The notes beneath the pieces were generated by a model, which searched no databases, was not told the origin of the DNA, and saw nothing but the letters and a program-made list of their open reading frames with translations. A stretch of DNA of 64,000 nucleotides from Mycolicibacterium iranicum (GTDB lineage Bacteria; Actinomycetota; Actinomycetes; Mycobacteriales; Mycobacteriaceae): assembly GCF_001650495.1 (NCBI RefSeq), contig NZ_LWCS01000016.1:78383-142382 (forward strand). Direction: 5' to 3'. The position numbers were made by a program, and so were the translations under genes. Shown piece by piece: positions 42,252 through 50,827 of this stretch (position 1 is the first letter of the stretch; each line of letters begins with the position of its first letter).

Positions 42252-43100
42252 TCAGCTCTGGGGGTTGACCGACGACACGCCGCCCCACCGTCCCGGCGGC
42301 CAGGCGATGAACTGCGCCTTCCCGATCACATTCTCCACCGGGATGGTTCCGGCCGTCGGATCACCGGTGCACAGCAGACCCTTCTGTGCATCGGCGGGCA
42401 CGTTGGTGCAGTGGGTTCGCGAATCCGCGGAATGGGTGCGGTTGTCGCCCATCACCCACAGTCTGCCCTCTGGAACCGTGACGGGTCCGAACTCATTGCC
42501 CAGGCACGGATATACCGCAGGGTCGGCCATCATCGTCTCGGGATTCAGGTAGGGCTCATTGAGCTTCTTGCCGTCGACGGTGAGCCCGGTGTCGACGCGG
42601 CACTGAACCGTCTGTCCGCCGGTGGCGATGATGCGCTTCACCAGATCGTTCTCGTCGGGCGGCACGAACCCGACGACCGACAGTGCGTTCTGCACCCAGC
42701 GGATGGCCGGGTTGTCCGAACGGATCGACTTGTAGCCGATGCTCCAGTTCGGCGGTCCCTTGAAGACGACGACGTCTCCCGGTTCGGGTGCGCCCCATCG
42801 GTAGGACAACTTGTCGACCATGATGCGGTCGCCGACGCAGCCGTTGCAGCCGTGCAGAGTCGGTTCCATCGACTCCGACGGGATCAGGTACGGGCGGGCG
42901 ATGAACGTCAGCATCACGTAATACAGCACCAGGGCGATGCTGATCAGGATCGCGAACTCCTTGAGAGCCCCGCGCTTCTTCTTGCCGGACTTGTCGTCGG
43001 CATCCTCGGTATCGGATTCGACGGGATCTTCGAGCGTGCGCTCGGTGGACGAATCGTCGGACGGGTCGGGGTTGCCGGAGGGCCCTGAGGACAGCGTCAC
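42252..43100 (-). CDS. lepB: signal peptidase I
   Basis: A 282-residue type I signal peptidase that cleaves Sec and Tat signal peptides outside the membrane. A charged N-terminal tail of about 55 residues is followed by one helix (F-A-I-L-I-S-I-A-L-V-L-Y-Y-V). The catalytic Ser is in I-P-S-E-S-M-E-P-T-L, the Lys in V-K-R-I-I-A-T-G-G, and a box M-G-D-N-R-T-H-S-A-D-S-R follows. GTG 43100 is the start. It is 48 bp downstream of rplS. Confidence 0.95.
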   Translation of the reverse strand: MTLSSGPSGNPDPSDDSSTERTLEDPVESDTEDADDKSGKKKRGALKEFAILISIALVLYYVMLTFIARPYLIPSESMEPTLHGCNGCVGDRIMVDKLSYRWGAPEPGDVVVFKGPPNWSIGYKSIRSDNPAIRWVQNALSVVGFVPPDENDLVKRIIATGGQTVQCRVDTGLTVDGKKLNEPYLNPETMMADPAVYPCLGNEFGPVTVPEGRLWVMGDNRTHSADSRTHCTNVPADAQKGLLCTGDPTAGTIPVENVIGKAQFIAWPPGRWGGVSSVNPQS

Positions 43101-43148
43101 GTGATCAGACTAGCCAGCGCACCGTCAGACCACGCGCGACCACGAGGG

Positions 43149-43490
43149 TCAGCGCTTTTCCTTGATCTTTGCCTTCTTGCCGCGCAGCTCACGCAGGTAG
43201 TACAGCTTGGCCCGGCGCACGTCACCACGAGTCACGATGTCGATGTGGTCGATATTCGGCGAATGCACGGGGAAGGTGCGCTCGACACCCACGCCGTAGC
43301 TCTCCTTGCGAACCGTGAAGGTCTCGCGGACGCCGCCGCCCTGGCGTCGGATCACGACGCCCTTGAAGACCTGGATGCGCTCCTTGGAGCCCTCGATGAC
43401 CTTCACGTGGACATTGACGGTGTCGCCGGGGCCGAAAGCCGGGACATCGTCGCGCAACGATGTCTGATCGACGAAATCCAGCGTGTTCAT
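43149..43490 (-). CDS. rplS: 50S ribosomal protein L19
   Basis: A 113-residue L19, located at the 30S-50S interface. It starts [17 protein letters not shown] and has [28 protein letters not shown] and [17 protein letters not shown] 43490 gives the canonical length. It leads the rplS-lepB-rnhB-DUF2469 group. The leader starts with a block shared with rpsP. Confidence 0.97.
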   Translation of the reverse strand: MNTLDFVDQTSLRDDVPAFGPGDTVNVHVKVIEGSKERIQVFKGVVIRRQGGGVRETFTVRKESYGVGVERTFPVHSPNIDHIDIVTRGDVRRAKLYYLRELRGKKAKIKEKR

Positions 43491-43607
43491 CGGTGACACT
43501 TCCTTGTTGTTCGCGGCTCCGTGCCCGGCGTCACGATGACGCACGGAGAGCCGATGTATTCGGACGTCTTGGGCGAGTCGTGCGACCGAACCGGGGCATG
43601 CGGCCCC

Positions 43608-43642
43608 AGCCGTGCACAGACAACTGCCCAATTGTGCCAGAC
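43608..43642 (-). promoter_or_regulatory. promoter/leader block of rplS shared with rpsP
   Basis: On the minus strand GTCTGGCACAATTGGG...GCACGGCT. The 35-bp block matches 46825-46858, upstream of rpsP, at 29 positions by eye, and both lie 110-120 bp before the start codon. CACAAT may be the -10 of a promoter used by both ribosomal-protein operons. Confidence 0.5.
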
Positions 43643-43807
43643 GGAGTCCGTTTCCCCGAAATCCGGTTGAACCAGGCCTCGGCGCCCACGTCGCGACGAC
43701 GCGAGCTCAGTTGAGAACGGTTACCCTTGATTCGCCCGGGTGTGCACCCCTGTGCAGCCCGATTTCGGGGGAACAGCGTCGGCCCACACACTCTGAAGGA
43801 GCGAGCG
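43643..43807 (+). promoter_or_regulatory. gap between the rplS promoter and lppW
   Basis: Part of the 317-bp space between divergent rplS and lppW. I see no gene. It holds the upstream part of the rplS promoter and the lppW ribosome-binding site GAAGGAG at about 43796-43802. A clear lppW -10 was not identified. Confidence 0.3.
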
Positions 43808-44734
43808 ATGCGACGGCCGTTGAGGCTGTTCACCAGTGGCGCAGCGGTGTCACTGCTCGCCGCCTGCACGGCGACCGGCTACAGCGCGCAGCCCGTATCT
43901 CCCGGCCCCCGGCTGACGGTCACCGCTCCGCTGGGCACGATGGCACCGCTGCCAGAGATTCCGCCCGACGAGCCCGCCCCGGCGTTCGCCGGACTGGCCG
44001 ATCGCGAGCGGCAGGCGACCACCCAGGCAGCTGCGGCGGGCGCCGACATCACTGCGGCGGTACTCGACCGCAACACCGGTCAGCTGGTCACCAACGGCAA
44101 CACCATGCCGATCGCGATCGCTTCCGTCGTGAAGCTGTTCATCGCCGACGACCTGCTGCTGCAGGCCGCCCAGGGCCGCGCCACGCTGACGCCGGAAGAC
44201 CACAAGATGCTCAACGTCATGCTTCGTTCCTCCGACGACAGCGCAGCGGAGGTGTTCTGGAACCGAAGCGGCGGCAGCGCGATCGTCGACCGGATCGTCC
44301 AACGCTACGGGCTGAAGTCGACCCGGCGTCCCGGCAACGGCCGGTGGTTCAACACCATCAGCACGGCCCCCGATTTGGTGCGCTATTACGACATGCTGCT
44401 GTCGGGAGCGGGCGGGCTTCCCAGGAAACAAGTCGATCTCATGCTGTCCTACCTGTCGGCGTCGACGCCCACGGCGCCCGACGGGATGGTGCCCGGCGGC
44501 GTCTACAACCAGCGGTTCGGTATCCCCGAGGGACTGTTCGCGGAACCGGTCGCCGTCAAGCAGGGTTGGATGTGCTGCATCGGCTCGGACTGGATGCACC
44601 TGTCCACGGGCGTCATCGGCCCCGACCGCCGCTACATCATGGTGATCGGATCGATGCAAGCGGCCGGCGACGACGCCGCGCGCCGCACCATCACCGACGC
44701 CGTCAGGACGATGTTCCCGGACGGGCGGATCTAG
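43808..44734 (+). CDS. lppW: LppW-like lipoprotein with beta-lactamase/transpeptidase-like fold
   Basis: A 308-residue lipoprotein. The signal peptide ends in a lipobox S-L-L-A-A-C (Cys at about 21), so it is anchored on the outer face of the membrane. The rest looks like a serine beta-lactamase/DD-peptidase fold: Ser106 in A-S-V-V-K (S-x2-K) and [10 protein letters not shown] as the S-D-N-like second box. K-Q-G-W-M, which replaces a K-T/S-G triad, makes catalysis uncertain. Order between rplS and trmD matches lppW (Rv2905). The start is ATG 43808. Its TAG and that of trmD overlap on opposite strands in the CTAG at 44731-44734. Confidence 0.85.
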   Translation: MRRPLRLFTSGAAVSLLAACTATGYSAQPVSPGPRLTVTAPLGTMAPLPEIPPDEPAPAFAGLADRERQATTQAAAAGADITAAVLDRNTGQLVTNGNTMPIAIASVVKLFIADDLLLQAAQGRATLTPEDHKMLNVMLRSSDDSAAEVFWNRSGGSAIVDRIVQRYGLKSTRRPGNGRWFNTISTAPDLVRYYDMLLSGAGGLPRKQVDLMLSYLSASTPTAPDGMVPGGVYNQRFGIPEGLFAEPVAVKQGWMCCIGSDWMHLSTGVIGPDRRYIMVIGSMQAAGDDAARRTITDAVRTMFPDGRI

Positions 44735-45423
44735 CTGTCCCCCAGTAGATCGGGCCGGCGCTCCCGGGTGCGCTGCAACCCTTGCTCGCGCCGCCACGCC
44801 GCGATGCGGGCGTGGTCACCGGAGAGCAACACATCGGGGACCTGAAGTCCGCGCCAGCTCGCCGGCCGTGTGTAGCTGGGACCTTCCAGCAGACCGCCGA
44901 CGAGCTCGGAATGCGAATCATCTTGGTGGGAAGCGGGATTGCCGAGCACATCGGGCAGCAGGCGGACGACAGCCTCGATCATCACGACCGCCGCGGACTC
45001 ACCACCGGGCAGCACGTAGTCACCGATGGAGACCTCCTCGACCCGCATCCGCGTAGCGGCGTCCTCGACCACTCGCTGGTCGATGCCCTCGTAACGGCCG
45101 CAGGCAAAAACCAGATGCCGCTCCCCCGACCAACGCTGGGCCACGGCCTGAGAGAAAAGGCGTCCTGCCGGCGACGGGACGACCAGAAGTGTCTCCTCCG
45201 AACAGATGTCATCGAGCGCAGGCCCCCAGACCGGCGCCTTCATCACCATTCCCGGACCGCCACCGTAGGGCGAATCGTCGACCGAGCGGTGCACGTCGTG
45301 GGTCCAGTCCCGCAGATCGTGTACCGCGAGTTCCACGATGCCTGCGTCGATGGCCTTGCCCGGCAATGACTGTCGGAGGGCGTCGAGGAACGCGGGAAAG
45401 ATTGTCACCACATCGATCTTCAC
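44731..45423 (-). CDS. trmD: tRNA (guanine(37)-N1)-methyltransferase
   Basis: A 230-residue SPOUT-class trefoil-knot methyltransferase that forms m1G37 and prevents +1 frameshifts. It starts [10 protein letters not shown] and has [25 protein letters not shown] and [11 protein letters not shown], the SAM-binding knot. GTG 45423 is the start. It is last in the rpsP-khpA-rimM-trmD operon, 12 bp after rimM. Confidence 0.96.
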   Translation of the reverse strand: MKIDVVTIFPAFLDALRQSLPGKAIDAGIVELAVHDLRDWTHDVHRSVDDSPYGGGPGMVMKAPVWGPALDDICSEETLLVVPSPAGRLFSQAVAQRWSGERHLVFACGRYEGIDQRVVEDAATRMRVEEVSIGDYVLPGGESAAVVMIEAVVRLLPDVLGNPASHQDDSHSELVGGLLEGPSYTRPASWRGLQVPDVLLSGDHARIAAWRREQGLQRTRERRPDLLGDS

Positions 45424-45435
45424 GGTTGCGTGTCC

Positions 45436-45954
45436 TCAGAGTTCGAGCAGACCTTCAGGGGGGTCGATCACGACCGCCCGGTCCGCCAGCGACACCGACA
45501 CGACGATCGCCGACACGAAGGGGACGAGCACCTCGGCACCGTCGGCATTCCGCACCGCGAGCAATTCGCCTGCGGCCGTGTGCAATACCTCGGCCACCGT
45601 GCCCACGATGTGATCCTCGGTAGTCATGACCGTCATGCCTTCGAGCTGATGGTCGTAGAACTCGTCGGGATCGTCTATGGGCGGAAGGCTGCCCGAGTCG
45701 ACCAGGAACAGTGTGCCGCGCAGCGCGTCAGCCGCATTGCGGTCACCGACGCCCTCCAGCCGAACAAGTAACCGATCACTGTGGGCACGAACCGATTCGA
45801 TGACGAAGTCGCGTTCGGCGCCACCGCGGCCCGGGCGTCCACGCAACGTGACGCCCGGCGCGAACCGGACCTCCGGATCGTCGGTGCGGACCTCGACGGC
45901 CATTTCGCCGGTGACTCCATGCGCCTTGATGACGCGCCCCACGACCAAATCCAT
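45436..45954 (-). CDS. rimM: ribosome maturation factor RimM
   Basis: A 172-residue 16S processing factor that binds S19 and helps assemble the 30S head. It starts [17 protein letters not shown], and the PRC-barrel half has [11 protein letters not shown] and [11 protein letters not shown]. It lies between khpA and trmD in the conserved 16S-maturation operon, 21 bp after khpA. Confidence 0.95.
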   Translation of the reverse strand: MDLVVGRVIKAHGVTGEMAVEVRTDDPEVRFAPGVTLRGRPGRGGAERDFVIESVRAHSDRLLVRLEGVGDRNAADALRGTLFLVDSGSLPPIDDPDEFYDHQLEGMTVMTTEDHIVGTVAEVLHTAAGELLAVRNADGAEVLVPFVSAIVVSVSLADRAVVIDPPEGLLEL

Positions 45955-45975
45955 CAGGCAGCGCCCTTCGGGTTG

Positions 45976-46218
45976 CTACTGGTCGGTGTCCACCACGTCG
46001 ACGCGGATTCCGCGACCACCGATACCCGCCACCAGCGTGCGCAGTGCGGTCGCCGTGCGACCGCCGCGTCCGATGACCTTGCCGAGATCATCGGGGTGGA
46101 CGTGGACCTCGACGGTACGGCCGCGGCGGTTGGTCACCATGTCGACGCGAACATCGTCAGGGTTGTCGACGATTCCGCGCACGAGGTGCTCGACGGCGTC
46201 GACGACGACAGAGCTCAC
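45976..46218 (-). CDS. khpA: KH-domain RNA-binding protein KhpA
   Basis: An 80-residue single-KH-domain protein that works with KhpB/Jag in RNA binding. The KH loop reads L-G-K-V-I-G-R-G-G-R-T-A (G-x2-G form), followed by A-L-R-T-L-V-A-G-I-G-G. It starts at GTG 46218, eight bases after the rpsP stop. By order it corresponds to Rv2908c. Confidence 0.94.
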   Translation of the reverse strand: MSSVVVDAVEHLVRGIVDNPDDVRVDMVTNRRGRTVEVHVHPDDLGKVIGRGGRTATALRTLVAGIGGRGIRVDVVDTDQ

Positions 46219-46225
46219 TGCCGAC

Positions 46226-46714
46226 TCAGCTTTCAGCCGGGGTCTCGGCGGCCTCGGTCGCCTCGGCGGGCGCCTCGGTTGCCTCAGAAGTCTCGGCGCT
46301 CTCGGTGGGCTGCTCGTCCTTCTTGGCCGGAGCCTTCTTCTTCTTGGGCGTGGTTGCCTCGGTCGAGGGACCGTCGGCGTCAGCGAGCGCGGCGTTGAAC
46401 AGGTCGAGCTTGCTGGGCCTGGGCTCCTTGACCTTCAGAGTGCCTTCAGCACCGGGCAGACCCTTGAACTTCTGCCAATCGCCGGTGATCTTCAGCAGCT
46501 GCAGAACCGGTTCGGTGGGCTGAGCGCCGACGCCGAGCCAGTACTGGGCGCGCTCCGAGTCGATCTCGATGAGGCTCGGCTCTTCCTTCGGGTGGTACCG
46601 GCCGATGACCTCGATGGAGCGGCCGTCGCGGCGAGTGCGCGAGTCGGCGACCGAGATGCGGTACTGAGGATTGCGGATCTTCCCGAGGCGGGTGAGCTTG
46701 ATCTTGACAGCCAT
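46226..46714 (-). CDS. rpsP: 30S ribosomal protein S16 with acidic C-terminal extension
   Basis: A 162-residue S16. The first ~90 residues are standard: [20 protein letters not shown], then I-E-V-I-G-R-Y-H-P and [13 protein letters not shown]. The last ~70 residues form a tail rich in Lys then Ala/Glu/Thr, absent from E. coli S16 but usual in mycobacteria. ATG 46714 fits the family start; the open frame continues further without similarity. First gene of its operon. Confidence 0.96.
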   Translation of the reverse strand: MAVKIKLTRLGKIRNPQYRISVADSRTRRDGRSIEVIGRYHPKEEPSLIEIDSERAQYWLGVGAQPTEPVLQLLKITGDWQKFKGLPGAEGTLKVKEPRPSKLDLFNAALADADGPSTEATTPKKKKAPAKKDEQPTESAETSEATEAPAEATEAAETPAES

Positions 46715-46824
46715 GATTGAGCGATCTCTCCTGTGAATGCCACGCTGCAATTCAGCGATCGCGGCGGGATGCCGGATCCGGTTTTGCCTTACGTGTGTGA
46801 CTCGGCACGGCGCATCCTCACGGA

Positions 46825-46858
46825 AGCCGTGCGCGGACAGCCGCCTATTGTGCCAGAC
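46825..46858 (-). promoter_or_regulatory. promoter/leader block of rpsP shared with rplS
   Basis: On the minus strand GTCTGGCACAATAGG...GCACGGCT, the partner of the block at 43608-43642. Downstream GCACGGC can pair with GCCGTGC (about 46805-46831), giving a stem in the leader. The start codon is 110 bp away. Confidence 0.5.
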
Positions 46859-46902
46859 CTGCGACCGACGGGGAAAATCCCGCATCCGGCGTCCTCGCCG
46901 AC

Positions 46903-46930
46903 GCTTTACAAGTTGACACCACAGTGTCAC
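46903..46930. promoter_or_regulatory. shared regulatory element, copy 4 (inverted)
   Basis: GCTTTACAA, 11 bases, then AGTGTCAC: the reverse complement of the GTGACACT-N11-TTGTAAAGC element at 1447 and 5156, with the same spacing. It ends 9 bp before ATG 46940. Here it is inverted relative to the gene, which argues for a protein-binding site rather than only a promoter. TTGACA at 46913-46918 could be the -35. Confidence 0.6.
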
Positions 46931-46939
46931 CTTCTAGGC

Positions 46940-47431
46940 ATGGACGACGCTGCCGCGCTGCTGGAGATCGAGGCGATCAAACAGGTGAAGGCACGCTACT
47001 GCCGATTCCTGGACACCAAGGACTGGGACGCGTGGCGATCGTTGTTCAGCGACGGCTTCCACAGCGACACCTCGCAGGCCGGCGGCAAGGTCATCACCGG
47101 CGCAGACGAGTTCGTCGCGTTCACCCGCCGCAGCCTGCGCCGCAATGCCACCGTGCACCAGGTGCACGCTCCAGAGATCGAGCTGACCTCGCCGACGACG
47201 GCGCGAGGGGTGTGGGCGCTCGAAGACGTGGTGCGCCTGGCGCCCGGGGTCAACCTGCGGGGCTACGGGCACTACCGCGAGACCTATCAGAAGACCGACG
47301 GGCGCTGGCTGATCACCAGCTCGACGCTGACGCGGCTCAGGGAGGACGTCTTCAACGTCGCGTTCTCGCTGTATCTGTCCGACCGCATCAAGCGCACCGC
47401 GGCGAAGGTCGCGCGGCGCGGCGCCCGCTGA
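46940..47431 (+). CDS. SnoaL-like (NTF2-fold) protein 3
   Basis: A 163-residue SnoaL-like protein. It has L-L-E-I-E-A-I-K-Q-V-K-A-R-Y-C-R-F-L-D-T-K-D-W-D-A-W, H-Q-V-H-A-P-E-I-E-L-T and G-H-Y-R-E-T-Y-Q-K-T-D-G-R-W. The D-T-K-D-W segment is shared with the two SnoaL proteins of the catabolic block. A basic C-terminal tail follows the fold. ATG 46940 is chosen since the upstream open frame overlaps the rpsP promoter. The shared element upstream suggests it belongs to the same regulon. It converges on the next gene with four bases between stops. Confidence 0.8.
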   Translation: MDDAAALLEIEAIKQVKARYCRFLDTKDWDAWRSLFSDGFHSDTSQAGGKVITGADEFVAFTRRSLRRNATVHQVHAPEIELTSPTTARGVWALEDVVRLAPGVNLRGYGHYRETYQKTDGRWLITSSTLTRLREDVFNVAFSLYLSDRIKRTAAKVARRGAR

Positions 47432-47435
47432 CCCG

Positions 47436-47855
47436 TCATACGATCTTGTCGAAGCACTTCTCCTCGACCCGCTTGCTCATCCGCCAGCCCTGATCGGTGC
47501 GGACGAACTCGTCGACGTACCAGATGCCGACGAAATAGATCTGCCCACCGTCGCCGCCCATCGCCATCGGGTTGAAGCAGATCGCGCGTGACGTGGCGGT
47601 GTCCCCCAAGACGCGCACATCGGCATTACCGACAAGGTGGTAGTACGCGGGAAAGTTGGGCAGCACCTCTTTGAGCCAGGCCTTCACCTCCGGGAAGCTG
47701 CCGTCGATACCACCGGCTACTCGGTAGTCGATGTAGGCGTCCGGGGTGAAGACCGCGTCGAGGTCGTCGAAGCGACGTCGGTCGATCGCCGTGGAGTAGT
47801 CGATCAGCAGCTGCTGGATCTCCAGCCGGTCCGAGATCTCCTCGATGCTCAACAT
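47436..47855 (-). CDS. SnoaL-like (NTF2-fold) protein 4
   Basis: A 139-residue SnoaL-like protein. It reads L-E-I-Q-Q-L-L-I-D-Y-S-T-A-I-D-R-R-R-F-D-D-L, then F-T-P-D-A-Y-I-D-Y-R, Y-H-L-V-G-N and W-R-M-S-K-R-V-E-E. It lacks the D-T-K-D-W segment of the other three. By order it probably equals Rv2910c. ATG 47855 is chosen over an upstream start. Divergent from dacB, 56 bp apart. Function unknown. Confidence 0.8.
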   Translation of the reverse strand: MLSIEEISDRLEIQQLLIDYSTAIDRRRFDDLDAVFTPDAYIDYRVAGGIDGSFPEVKAWLKEVLPNFPAYYHLVGNADVRVLGDTATSRAICFNPMAMGGDGGQIYFVGIWYVDEFVRTDQGWRMSKRVEEKCFDKIV

Positions 47856-47897
47856 GGGTCTGATTGAACACGATCCACCTACCGGATCAGGCGCGGT

Positions 47898-47903
47898 TAG
47901 ACT
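47898..47903 (+). promoter_or_regulatory. -10 of a leaderless promoter for dacB-type gene 1
   Basis: TAGACT, a strong mycobacterial -10, ends exactly 8 bases before ATG 47912, and no ribosome-binding site is present. This spacing is diagnostic of leaderless mRNA. Confidence 0.6.
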
Positions 47904-47911
47904 CAGCCGCC

Positions 47912-48805
47912 ATGACAAGGCTTCTCGCGGGCTTCGCTGCCACGCTGTGCCTGATCTCCGGGGGCGCTGTGATCACCTCGCCGGAGGCGTCGGCCCTACC
48001 CGTGTCGGGGATCGTCCAGCCCGCCGGTTCGGTGCCGGTTCCCGACGGCCCGGCCGAGGCGTGGATCCTCGCGGACATGGACACCGGCGCGGTGCTGGCC
48101 GGTCGAAACGAGAACGGGCACTTCGCCCCGGCGAGCACCATCAAAATCCTGTTGGCCATGGTCGTCCTCGACGAGCTGCCCCTGGACGCGACGATCGTGG
48201 CGAACGAGGCTGACACGTTGGTCGAGTGCAACTGCGCGGGGGTCGCCCCGGGCATCACCTACACCACCCGCCAGCTTCTCGAAGGTCTGCTGCTGGTGTC
48301 GGGCAACGACGCCGCCAACACCTTGGCGACGATGCTGGGCGGTCGTGAGGCCGCCGTGACGAAGATGAACGCCAAGGCCGCGATGGTGGGCGCCTACGGC
48401 ACCAACGCCGGCTCGCCCTCGGGTATCGACGGCCCCGGTATCGACATCTGGTCCACCCCACACGACCTCGCCGCGATCTTCCGCGCCGCGATGGCCTATC
48501 CGGTGTTCGCGCAGATCACCGCACAACCCACCGCCGTGTTCCCCACCAAGACCGGTAACACCGTGCTGGTGAACCAGGACGAACTACTTCACCGCTACCC
48601 GGGTGCGTTCGGAGGCAAGACCGGCTACACCGACCTCGCTCGCAAGACGTTCGTCGCAGGCGCGTCGCGCAACGGCAGACATCTCGTCGTTGCGCTGATG
48701 TACGGGCTGGTCAAAGAGGGTGGGCCGACCTACTGGGACCAGGCCGCGGCACTGCTGGACTGGGGCTTCGCGCTCGGTCCCAATCCGGGGATCAGCAGGC
48801 TCTAA
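47912..48805 (+). CDS. D-alanyl-D-alanine carboxypeptidase, tandem copy 1
   Basis: A 297-residue exported DD-carboxypeptidase that trims the terminal D-Ala of peptidoglycan stems. A signal peptide spans residues 1-30. The triad is complete: Ser75 in P-A-S-T-I-K, S-G-N in L-V-S-G-N-D-A-A, and K-T-G in F-G-G-K-T-G-Y. It belongs to the same family as the next gene, 69 bp on, and is the product of a tandem duplication. No C-terminal beta domain or membrane anchor is seen. A single dacB2 (Rv2911) is at this place in M. tuberculosis. Confidence 0.93.
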   Translation: MTRLLAGFAATLCLISGGAVITSPEASALPVSGIVQPAGSVPVPDGPAEAWILADMDTGAVLAGRNENGHFAPASTIKILLAMVVLDELPLDATIVANEADTLVECNCAGVAPGITYTTRQLLEGLLLVSGNDAANTLATMLGGREAAVTKMNAKAAMVGAYGTNAGSPSGIDGPGIDIWSTPHDLAAIFRAAMAYPVFAQITAQPTAVFPTKTGNTVLVNQDELLHRYPGAFGGKTGYTDLARKTFVAGASRNGRHLVVALMYGLVKEGGPTYWDQAAALLDWGFALGPNPGISRL

Positions 48806-48860
48806 ACCGGCCGAGACCGGATGGATATCTGATCGCGCGCAAGTCGAGTCCTGGCGCGAT

Positions 48861-48866
48861 TAGCGT
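48861..48866 (+). promoter_or_regulatory. -10 of a leaderless promoter for dacB-type gene 2
   Basis: TAGCGT (TANNNT form) ends 8 bases before GTG 48875 with no ribosome-binding site, the same spacing as for copy 1. It means the second copy may have its own promoter. Confidence 0.5.
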
Positions 48867-48874
48867 CGCCACTC

Positions 48875-49711
48875 GTGCGAAGACGACTCGCGGGGCTGGC
48901 GCTCGCCCTAGGTGCGCTCATCCCTGCCTCGTCCGTGTCGATCGCGCCGGCGGCGTGGGCTCAACCCGCCGTCGAACCCGCAACCGCACAACCCCTTCCG
49001 GACGGACCGGCGAAAGCATGGCTGGTCGCCGACCTGGACACCGGCCGAGTGCTGGCCAGCAAGGATCCGTACGGCACCTACGCTCCCGCCAGCACCATCA
49101 AGGTGCTGCTGGCGATGACCGTGCTCGACCACCTGCGACCAGACAACTTCGCCAGAGCCAACGAGTCCCACACCAAGATCGAATGTTCGTGTGTCGGACT
49201 GAAACCCGGGCAGGCTTACACCACCGCCCAGCTGGTCGCCGCCATCCTCATGGTGTCGGGCAACGATGCCGCGACCATGCTCGGCGACATGCTCGGCGGG
49301 CAGCAGGTCGCCGTCGCCGCGATGAACCGCAAGGCCGCGCTCGTCGGTGCGCGCAGCACCAGAGCGTCCTCGACGTCGGGACTGGACGGTCCGGGGTGGG
49401 AATCCGTCACGACCCCACACGATCTGGCGGTCATCATGCGCGCGGCGCTGAAGTATCCGCTGATCGCCCAGATCATGCGGTCACCGTCGGCGCCGTTCCC
49501 CGGCAAAACGCTGCAGAACCAGAATGAACTCCTGAGCCGCTATCCCGGTGACCTCGGCGGTAAGACCGGATTCACCAACCTCGCCCGCAAGACGTATGTC
49601 GGTGCTGCCCAACGTGGAAACCGGCGCCTGGTGGTGGTGCAGATGTACGGCAGCGGCGACCTGTACGGGCAGGCGATCGATCTGCTGAACTACGGGTTCA
49701 GCCAACCGTAG
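48875..49711 (+). CDS. dacB2: D-alanyl-D-alanine carboxypeptidase, tandem copy 2
   Basis: A 278-residue exported DD-carboxypeptidase. Signal peptide with A-G-L-A-L-A-L-G-A-L-I-P-A-S-S, Ser73 in P-A-S-T-I-K, S-G-N in M-V-S-G-N-D-A-A, and K-T-G in L-G-G-K-T-G-F. It shares the P-D-G-P-A-x-A-W-x-x-A-D-x-D-T-G opening with copy 1, but has N-F-A-R-A-N in place of T-I-V-A-N and a shorter active-site loop. It converges on the amidohydrolase gene, 31 bp from stop to stop. Confidence 0.92.
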   Translation: MRRRLAGLALALGALIPASSVSIAPAAWAQPAVEPATAQPLPDGPAKAWLVADLDTGRVLASKDPYGTYAPASTIKVLLAMTVLDHLRPDNFARANESHTKIECSCVGLKPGQAYTTAQLVAAILMVSGNDAATMLGDMLGGQQVAVAAMNRKAALVGARSTRASSTSGLDGPGWESVTTPHDLAVIMRAALKYPLIAQIMRSPSAPFPGKTLQNQNELLSRYPGDLGGKTGFTNLARKTYVGAAQRGNRRLVVVQMYGSGDLYGQAIDLLNYGFSQP

Positions 49712-49742
49712 GAAATAGTCGATCGCGGCGATGCGCGCCGCG

Positions 49743-50825
49743 TCAGTAGACGACTCCGCGCAGGATGACCTTCGCCGGATTTCCCAGCACCCCGGCTCCC
49801 GAGCGAGGGTCCTCGTCGAAACACACGAGGTCCGCCGACGCCCCGTGCTCCAGACCGGGCCGTTGCAACCAGGCGCGGGCGTCCCAGCAGGCGGCGCCGA
49901 GCGCCTCGGTCGGTGACATCCCGATCCCCTTCAGCGCGTCGACCTCCTCGGCGATTCGGCCATGCGCCACGGCGCTGCCCGCATCCGAGCCGGCGAAGAT
50001 CGGGACCCCGGCTTCGCGGGCGGCACCGATTCTGGCCGAACAGGATTGGTAGAGCGCCCGCATGTGCTTCTGGTAATCCGGGTATTTGTGTGCCGCGCCG
50101 GCGATGTCGGGAAAGTTCTCGATGTTGATCAACGTGGGAACCAGCGCCGTGCCGTACTCGACCATCAGGTCGATGGTGTCCTCGGTGAGTCCGGTGCCGT
50201 GCTCGATGCAATCGATTCCCGCCTTGATCAGTCCGGGCAGTGCATCCTCGCCGAACACGTGCGCGGTGACGCGGGCACCGTTGGCGTGTGCGGCGTCGAT
50301 CGCCGCTTCGAGGACGTCGTCGGACCACAGCGGAGCCAGGTCTCCGGTGTCCCGGTCGATCCAGTCCCCCACCAGCTTCACCCAGCCGTCACCCCAGCGG
50401 GCCTGCCGCGCCACCGCGTCGGGTAGCTGCCACTGGTCCTCGAGCTCGGCGGCGAACCCCCGCTGGTAACGCTTGGGGCGGGCCAGATGCCGCCCCGCCC
50501 GAATGATCCTCGGCAGGTCGGGGCGGTCGTCGAAACTCCTTGTGTCGGTGGGTGATCCGGCATCGCGCAGCAGCAGCGCGCCGACACCGCGCTCCGTCTC
50601 CGCCTGCGCGACGGCCTCGTCGAGCTCGACCTCACCACCGGGGCCCAGCCCGACATGGCAGTGGGCGTCGACCAGACCGGGAAGCACCCAGCCGTCGTCC
50701 CCGTCCGCCCCGAAGATCGTCTCCGCGCCGGCCACCGGTTCCGCGGACAGGCGGCCGTCGACTATCCACCACTCGACCGGCTCGCCGTCGGGCAGTCCTC
50801 TACCGCGTACGCGGAGTGCGCGCAT
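49743..50825 (-). CDS. metal-dependent amidohydrolase
   Basis: A 360-residue amidohydrolase-superfamily enzyme. Metal ligands: V-D-A-H-C-H-V-G (H-x-H), His in V-T-A-H-V-F-G, H-G in I-E-H-G-T-G, and Asp in F-A-G-S-D-A-G. The N- and C-terminal strands form the small sandwich domain. The substrate is unknown; relatives hydrolyse cyclic amides, imides or prolidase-like bonds. ATG 50825 is separated from the ffh stop by two bases, so it follows ffh in one transcript. It resembles Rv2915c by order. Confidence 0.88.
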   Translation of the reverse strand: MRALRVRGRGLPDGEPVEWWIVDGRLSAEPVAGAETIFGADGDDGWVLPGLVDAHCHVGLGPGGEVELDEAVAQAETERGVGALLLRDAGSPTDTRSFDDRPDLPRIIRAGRHLARPKRYQRGFAAELEDQWQLPDAVARQARWGDGWVKLVGDWIDRDTGDLAPLWSDDVLEAAIDAAHANGARVTAHVFGEDALPGLIKAGIDCIEHGTGLTEDTIDLMVEYGTALVPTLINIENFPDIAGAAHKYPDYQKHMRALYQSCSARIGAAREAGVPIFAGSDAGSAVAHGRIAEEVDALKGIGMSPTEALGAACWDARAWLQRPGLEHGASADLVCFDEDPRSGAGVLGNPAKVILRGVVY

Positions 50826-50827
50826 GG

